NCBI RefSeq assembly: GCF_014873145.1
Contig: NZ_JADBEK010000001.1
Span: 11,718,001 to 11,782,000 of the forward strand
DNA length: 64,000 bases
Origin: Nonomuraea angiospora
Lineage (GTDB): Bacteria > Actinomycetota > Actinomycetes > Streptosporangiales > Streptosporangiaceae
Reading direction: 5' to 3'
Of this stretch, positions 59,675 through 64,000 are shown piece by piece (the first letter of the stretch is position 1; every line of letters begins with the position of its first letter). The position numbers and the translations under genes are program-made. The notes below the pieces were generated by a model. It was not told the DNA's origin, did not search any database, and saw nothing but the letters and a program-made list of their open reading frames with translations.

Positions 59675-61150
59675 CTAGCGCCGGGAGCCAGACGCTTCCC
59701 GGGAGGTCAGCTCGACGGCGGCCCGCCAGCGCTCGTAGGCGGCGTCGTCCCGCGGGCCGGGCTCGAAGCGGCGTTCGAGCTGCCACGTGTGGCGCAGCTC
59801 GGTCCGCGAGCCCCACACGCCCGCTCCCAGCCCGGCCAGGAAGGCGGCGCCGAGGGCGGTGGTCTCCTGGATCACCGGGCGCTCCACCGCCGCCCCGAGC
59901 TGGTCGGCCTGGAGCTGCATGAGCAGGTCGTTCGAGCTGGCCCCGCCGTCGGCCTTGAGCACCGGTACGGCGCCCCCGGTCATCACCTCCACCACGTCCC
60001 GCACCTCGAACGCGATCGCCTCCAGCGTGGCCCTGACCAGGTGTGCCCGCGTCGTGCCCCGCGTGATGCCGGTGATCAGCCCGCGCGCGCCGGGGTCCCA
60101 GTGCGGCGCCCCGAGCCCCGTCAGAGCCGGGACGAACACCACGCCCCCGCTGTCGGGCACCGTGCGCGCCACGGCCTCGGACTCCGGCGCCGTGCCGATC
60201 AGCCCCAGCCCGTCGCGCAGCCACTGCACGGCGGCCCCGGTCACGAAGATCGACCCCTCCAGCGCGAACGTGCGCTCGCCCGCCGGCGTCTGCCAGGCCA
60301 CGGTGGTCAGCAGCCCCTTGTCGGAACGGACGATCTCCCCGCCGAGGTTGGCCAGCACGAACGAGCCCGTGCCGTAGGTGCACTTGACGTCCCCCACGTC
60401 GAAGCACGTCTGCCCGAACAGCGCCGCCTGCTGGTCGCCGGCCACCCCGCTGATCGGCAGCTCCAGCCCGAGGAAGGCGGCCGGCTCCGTGAGCCCCAGC
60501 GGCCCGTAGTTGGGCACGATCTCGGGCAGGGCCTCCATGGGCACCCCGAACAGCTCGCACAGCTCCGGCTCCCAGCCGCCGGAGGCGAGGCCGTACAGGA
60601 GGGTGCGCGAGGCGTTGGACGGGTCGGTCACGTGCCGCGCGCCCGCCGTGAGCCTGGCGATGAGGTAGGAGTCGACCGTCCCGACGGCGATGTTCCCGGA
60701 CCGGATGCCCGCCCACGTGCTCTCGTCGTGCTCGGCGAGCCACGTCAGCTTCGTCGCGGTGAAGTACGGGTCGAGCCGCAGCCCGGTCAGCTCCGACACG
60801 CGCGGCTCGTGGCCCGCCTCGCGCAGCCGGTCGCAGATCCCGGCCGTGCGCCGGTCCTGCCACACGATGGCCCGGCACGGCGCCGCCAGTGTGTGCCGGT
60901 CCCACAGCACGGCGGTCTCGCGCTGGTTGGTGATGCCGACGCAGGACGGGGAGACGGAGGCTCCGCTCAGCGCGGTGCCGCACGCGGAGAGCGTGGCCTG
61001 CCAGATGTCTTCGGGATTGTGCTCCACCCATCCGGGGGAAGGAAAGTGCTGTGCGAACTCCTCGTAGCCCTTGGACTCGATTTGTCCGTTTTCTGTGACT
61101 ACGAGAGCAGTCACGCCCGTCGTCCCGGCGTCAATGGCCAACACACTCAC
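59675..61150 (-). CDS. glpK: Glycerol kinase
   Basis: 491 residues from GTG 61150. FGGY kinase: AIDAGTTGVTALVV, NQRETAVLWDRHT, FTATKLTWL, GVAGDQQAALFGQ, TYGTGSFVLAN and KADGGASSNDLLMQLQAD signatures. Phosphorylates glycerol to sn-glycerol 3-phosphate. No glpF or glpD adjacent. Divergent from pfkA across a dre site. Confidence 0.94.
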   Translation of the reverse strand: MSVLAIDAGTTGVTALVVTENGQIESKGYEEFAQHFPSPGWVEHNPEDIWQATLSACGTALSGASVSPSCVGITNQRETAVLWDRHTLAAPCRAIVWQDRRTAGICDRLREAGHEPRVSELTGLRLDPYFTATKLTWLAEHDESTWAGIRSGNIAVGTVDSYLIARLTAGARHVTDPSNASRTLLYGLASGGWEPELCELFGVPMEALPEIVPNYGPLGLTEPAAFLGLELPISGVAGDQQAALFGQTCFDVGDVKCTYGTGSFVLANLGGEIVRSDKGLLTTVAWQTPAGERTFALEGSIFVTGAAVQWLRDGLGLIGTAPESEAVARTVPDSGGVVFVPALTGLGAPHWDPGARGLITGITRGTTRAHLVRATLEAIAFEVRDVVEVMTGGAVPVLKADGGASSNDLLMQLQADQLGAAVERPVIQETTALGAAFLAGLGAGVWGSRTELRHTWQLERRFEPGPRDDAAYERWRAAVELTSREASGSRR

Positions 61151-61181
61151 GAAATATCCCCGCAATCTGGGCAGGCTGGCG

Positions 61182-61197
61182 TTTGGTCTAGACCACT
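61182..61197. promoter_or_regulatory. DasR-type dre site
   Basis: TTTGGTCTAGACCACT contains the perfect 12-bp palindrome TGGTCTAGACCA, the core of the dre consensus bound by the GntR-family regulator DasR, the GlcNAc-responsive regulator. It lies 31 bp upstream of glpK and 64 bp upstream of pfkA. Confidence 0.75.
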
Positions 61198-61215
61198 GCC
61201 CGCGACGACGGGCAG
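61196..61215 (+). other. Small hairpin upstream of pfkA
   Basis: CTGCCCG / CGGGCAG stem with a 6-nt loop, partly overlapping the dre site; it may lie in the 5' leader of pfkA. Confidence 0.35.
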
Positions 61216-61261
61216 AATGCGAGTCTGACATCAAGGTGACCCCCATCGGGAGGAACCCGCC

Positions 61262-62287
61262 ATGCGTATTGGAGTGCTGACCGGGGGCGGCGACTGCCCC
61301 GGCCTCAACGCCGTGATCAGGGCAGTAGTGCGTAAGGGGGTGAGCGTCTACGGTCACGAGTTCGTCGGATTCCGTGACGGCTGGCGCGGCCCCCTTGAAG
61401 GCGACACGATGCCGCTCGACATCCAGGCCGTGCGGGGCATCCTGCCGCGCGGCGGAACGATACTGGGTTCTTCCCGCACCAACCCCATCAAAATTGAGGG
61501 CGGGGTCGACCGGATCAAGGAGAACCTCGCCGCCACCGGCGTCGACGCCTTGATCGCCATCGGCGGCGAAGACACGCTGGGCGTCGCCAAGCAGCTCTAC
61601 GACCGCCACGTCAACGTGGTGGGCGTGCCCAAGACCATCGACAACGACCTGTCGGGCACCGACTACACCTTCGGCTTCGACACCGCCGTCAACATCGCGA
61701 CCGAGGCCATCGACCGCCTCCACACCACCGCCGAGTCCCACCACCGGGCCCTCATCTGCGAGGTCATGGGCCGCCACGCGGGCTGGATCGCGCTGCACGC
61801 GGGCATGGCGGGCGGCGCGAACGTCATCCTCATCCCGGAGCGCCCGTTCGACATCGACCGCGTCTGCGAATACGTCGAGTCCCGCTTCCGCACCCGCTAC
61901 TCGCCGATCATCGTGGTCGCCGAGGGCGCCCACCCGATCGAGGGCCAGATGGAGCTGCAGACGGGCGAGCTCGACGCGTTCGGGCACGTACGGCTGGGCG
62001 GCATCGGCGAGATGCTGGCCAAGGAGATCGAGAAGCGCACCGGTAAGGAGGCCCGCACCACGGTGCTCGGCCACATCCAGCGCGGCGGCACCCCGACGGC
62101 CTACGACCGGGTGCTGGCCACCAGGTTCGGGCTGCAGGCCATCGACGCGGCCCACGAGGGCGACTACGGCAAGATGGTCGCCCTGCGCGGCACCGAGATC
62201 GTCCGCGTCGGGCTCGACGAGGCCACGGCCGAGCTGAAGACCGTGCCCGCCTCGCGCTACTCCGAGGCGGAGGTGTTCTTCGGCTGA
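61262..62287 (+). CDS. pfkA: 6-phosphofructokinase
   Basis: 341 residues, GGGAGG upstream. TGGGDCPGLNAVIRAVV (nucleotide loop), GGEDTLGVAKQLYDR, PKTIDNDLSGTDYTFGFDTAVN (catalytic Asp), MGRHAGWIALHAGMAGGAN. Converts fructose 6-phosphate to the 1,6-bisphosphate. The GGEDT form is the actinobacterial group that contains both ATP- and pyrophosphate-users, so the phosphate donor is not certain. Confidence 0.93.
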   Translation: MRIGVLTGGGDCPGLNAVIRAVVRKGVSVYGHEFVGFRDGWRGPLEGDTMPLDIQAVRGILPRGGTILGSSRTNPIKIEGGVDRIKENLAATGVDALIAIGGEDTLGVAKQLYDRHVNVVGVPKTIDNDLSGTDYTFGFDTAVNIATEAIDRLHTTAESHHRALICEVMGRHAGWIALHAGMAGGANVILIPERPFDIDRVCEYVESRFRTRYSPIIVVAEGAHPIEGQMELQTGELDAFGHVRLGGIGEMLAKEIEKRTGKEARTTVLGHIQRGGTPTAYDRVLATRFGLQAIDAAHEGDYGKMVALRGTEIVRVGLDEATAELKTVPASRYSEAEVFFG

Positions 62288-62295
62288 GTGAAAGC

Positions 62296-62307
62296 CGCTT
62301 GCAAGCG
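62296..62307. other. CGCTTGCAAGCG palindrome
   Basis: Perfect 12-bp palindrome right after the pfkA stop, identical to 8525-8536. Role unknown. Confidence 0.3.
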
Positions 62308-62353
62308 CGCGGCCGTACCTTCTGAACCAGCGGGGTCGGAAAACCTCGCCTCA

Positions 62354-62410
62354 GGGTACGGCTTGCGCCGCGGCGAGTCGGCGGCCCACCACGCGTCGCA
62401 AGCCGTACCC
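62354..62410. terminator. Hairpin between convergent pfkA and MHYT gene
   Basis: Perfect 14-bp arms GGGTACGGCTTGCG (62354-62367) and its complement (62397-62410), 29-nt loop that can also pair internally. Confidence 0.6.
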
Positions 62411-62420
62411 AAGAGATAGC

Positions 62421-63236
62421 TCAACCGCGGGGCGTGCCGAAGAGATCCACTTCCGGCGCGCCCTCGTCGTTCCCGCGCAGCCGATCCCGGTATTCCGCCT
62501 CGCTGCGCAGCTCCTTCTCCGAGGGGGAGAGGAGGACGGCGAGCAGCAGCCCGACGGTGATCACGCTGATGCCGACGATCAGCGGCAGCAGCAGGTCGAC
62601 GGCCTTGACGCCGGGCACGGGCACCATGTCGGAGTGCAGGTCCACCGACATCGAGTACATCCCCGTGTAGTGCATGCCCGAGACCGCCACGCCCATGACC
62701 AGCGCGGCGCCGCCGATCCTGAGGGCGCCGCTGACGCGGACCGTGAACCAGAGCGCCACCGTCGCCGCCGCCACCGCGATCAGGACGGACAGGGAGACGA
62801 CCAGCGGGTCGTAGGAGACCATGGCCGACATGTTCATCGCGTACATGCCGAGGTAGTGCATGCCGGCCACGCCGCAGCCGGTCAGGACGCCGCCGCCGAG
62901 CAGGTAGGTCAGCCGCTCGCCGCCGTAGGAGACCAGGAACAGGCCCATCCCCACGACGACGACCGCGATGAGCGCGGACAGGGCGGTGAGCGGCACGTCG
63001 TAGCGGATCACCGAGCCGGTCACGGAGAAGCCGAGCATGGCGAGGAAGTGCATCGTCCAGATGCCGGTGCCGCCGATCGCGAAAGCGGCGCCCACCAGCC
63101 AGAACTTGCTCTCGCGCCCGCTGGACAGGCGGGCTCTCGAGGTCAGCAGCAGGCCCAGCATGGAGCCCACGCTGGACATGACGTACGCGAGCGCGGGCGT
63201 TAACAGCCCAAAGGAGAAATGATCGATCGGCGACAC
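62421..63236 (-). CDS. MHYT-domain membrane sensor
   Basis: 271 residues from GTG 63236. Seven membrane helices with the three MHYT motifs (TMHFLAMLGF, GMHYLGMYAM, GMHYTGMYSM), whose Met/His pairs are thought to bind copper or another metal near the outer face and to sense O2, CO or NO. No GGDEF, EAL or kinase domain is attached, only a short charged tail. Confidence 0.92.
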   Translation of the reverse strand: MSPIDHFSFGLLTPALAYVMSSVGSMLGLLLTSRARLSSGRESKFWLVGAAFAIGGTGIWTMHFLAMLGFSVTGSVIRYDVPLTALSALIAVVVVGMGLFLVSYGGERLTYLLGGGVLTGCGVAGMHYLGMYAMNMSAMVSYDPLVVSLSVLIAVAAATVALWFTVRVSGALRIGGAALVMGVAVSGMHYTGMYSMSVDLHSDMVPVPGVKAVDLLLPLIVGISVITVGLLLAVLLSPSEKELRSEAEYRDRLRGNDEGAPEVDLFGTPRG

Positions 63237-63302
63237 GAACCCCCACCCCAACCCCTTACGCACCGATAAGGGAGTATGAACAGGGAGTTGCGCCCCGCGC
63301 AA

Positions 63303-64000
63303 CTATCTTCTGCGGCCCTGCATGGCCTGGCGGCGCGGCCGCGGCATCGGCATCGGCGGCGGCGGCGCGGGGTAGGTGAGCTGCTGCTCCTGCTGGGCGG
63401 TACGCCGGCGCAGCTCCAGCTTGGCGACCAGCTCGGCGTCCTCGTGCAGCTCCTCCTCCGAGGGCGACAGGATCACCATGAGCAGCATGGTCAGCGTGAT
63501 CAGGCTGATCACGGTCATGAGGGGCACGAGGAAGTCGAGCGCGTCGGCGCCCGAGACCACGCCGGGCTCGGGGTCGACCGTGACGTGCATCGCGTAGATG
63601 CCGGTGTAGTGCATGCCCGAGACCGCCACGCCCATGACCAGGGCGGCGAGGGTGATCCAGATGGGCTTCTTGACCCGCAGGGTGAACCACAGCGCCACCG
63701 TCGCGGCCACGACGGCGATGACCACGGAGGCGGCCACGGTGAGGCGGTCATAGGAGACGTGGGCGGACATGTTCATCGCGTACATGCCCAGGTAGTGCAT
63801 GGAGGCCACGCCCAGGCCGGTGAGCAGGCCGCCGCCGAGGAGCGCCAGGACCCGGCCGCGGCCGTACGAGACCAGCAGCAGGCCGGTGCCCACCACCACG
63901 ATGGCCACCACCGCGGAGGCGGCGGTGAGCCACACGTCGTACTTGATCTGGGTGCCCTCCACCTGGAAGCCCATCATGGCGATGAAGTGCATGACCCAGA
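63303..64000 (-). CDS. MHYT-domain membrane sensor (5' end outside window)
   Basis: Partial: frame open to the window end. Three MHYT motifs (WVMHFIAMMGF, SMHYLGMYAM, GMHYTGIYAM) and a tail with Gln-rich and Pro/Met/Arg-rich segments (PAPPPPMPMPRPRR). A paralogue of the gene just downstream. Confidence 0.92.
   Translation of the reverse strand, partial: WVMHFIAMMGFQVEGTQIKYDVWLTAASAVVAIVVVGTGLLLVSYGRGRVLALLGGGLLTGLGVASMHYLGMYAMNMSAHVSYDRLTVAASVVIAVVAATVALWFTLRVKKPIWITLAALVMGVAVSGMHYTGIYAMHVTVDPEPGVVSGADALDFLVPLMTVISLITLTMLLMVILSPSEEELHEDAELVAKLELRRRTAQQEQQLTYPAPPPPMPMPRPRRQAMQGRRR

Noticed and set aside
59625..62287. attTn7 at the end of glmS
   Set aside because: The flanking genes are glpK and an HTH-ClpN gene; no glmS is present in the window.

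Overview
This window is chromosomal DNA of a high-GC actinomycete. Evidence for that is strong GC bias at third codon positions, PknB-type membrane kinases, a QcrB-type cytochrome b, PimB-type mannosyltransferase, NlpC/P60 endopeptidases under a c-di-AMP riboswitch, and many leaderless genes whose TANNNT -10 box lies 6-8 nt before the start codon. The protein families fit a Streptosporangiaceae-like actinomycete, but the genus cannot be fixed from sequence reading alone. No rRNA, tRNA, CRISPR array, prophage or large biosynthetic cluster was seen.

Layout. 1-14 kb: the end of qcrB, a stand-alone Lrp ligand domain, a DEDDh/GIY-YIG nuclease, two Ser/Thr kinases plus a third membrane protein with related extracellular modules, a three-gene bacterial PH-domain operon, a two-component system and an APH-fold kinase. 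14-22 kb: NYN-domain protein, two NlpC/P60 cell-wall hydrolases (the second behind a CRP site, a ydaO-type riboswitch and a probable CTG start), two membrane or secreted metalloproteases and a PimB-like glycosyltransferase. 22-36 kb: an ABC sugar importer without its own ATPase and a divergent DeoR regulator, FadD-type ligase, phosphoesterase, SRPBCC, ArsA-like ATPase, ROK glucokinase, EEP nuclease-fold protein, beta-propeller, alpha/beta hydrolase and PlsC. From qcrB through the nuclease, NlpC/P60, pimB, fadD, SRPBCC, arsA to plsC, the order resembles the Rv2182c-Rv2196 neighbourhood of Mycobacterium tuberculosis (recalled, not computed). 36-52 kb: mostly regulator/target pairs (MarR-DoxX, Crp-YciI, MerR-VIT/vWA, Dps, TetR-MMPL, MarR-GNAT fusion), homocysteine methyltransferase, trehalose phosphatase, PhoX-like protein, lactonase, a lipoprotein and an HTH-ClpN protein.

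52,414-59,624 is a complete 7,211-bp Tn7-like transposon. It carries tnsA-tnsB-tnsC-tniQ in one overlapping operon, imperfect 25-bp terminal inverted repeats, arrays of an 18-bp putative TnsB site (two left, four right) and a perfect 5-bp target duplication ACGGC. Inside it lie a small unknown cargo gene and a relic insertion sequence (23-bp inverted repeats, tail of a transposase) that now carries a nucleoside-deoxyribosyltransferase-like gene. The transposon sits between glpK and the HTH-ClpN gene, directly behind a promoter built into two palindromes.

59.6-64 kb: glpK and pfkA diverge from a DasR-type dre site, followed by two tandem MHYT-domain membrane sensors, the second cut by the window end. 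Short GC-rich tandem repeats recur throughout, both in coding regions (GGARE x11, AVAAGG x7) and between genes (42 bp x4).
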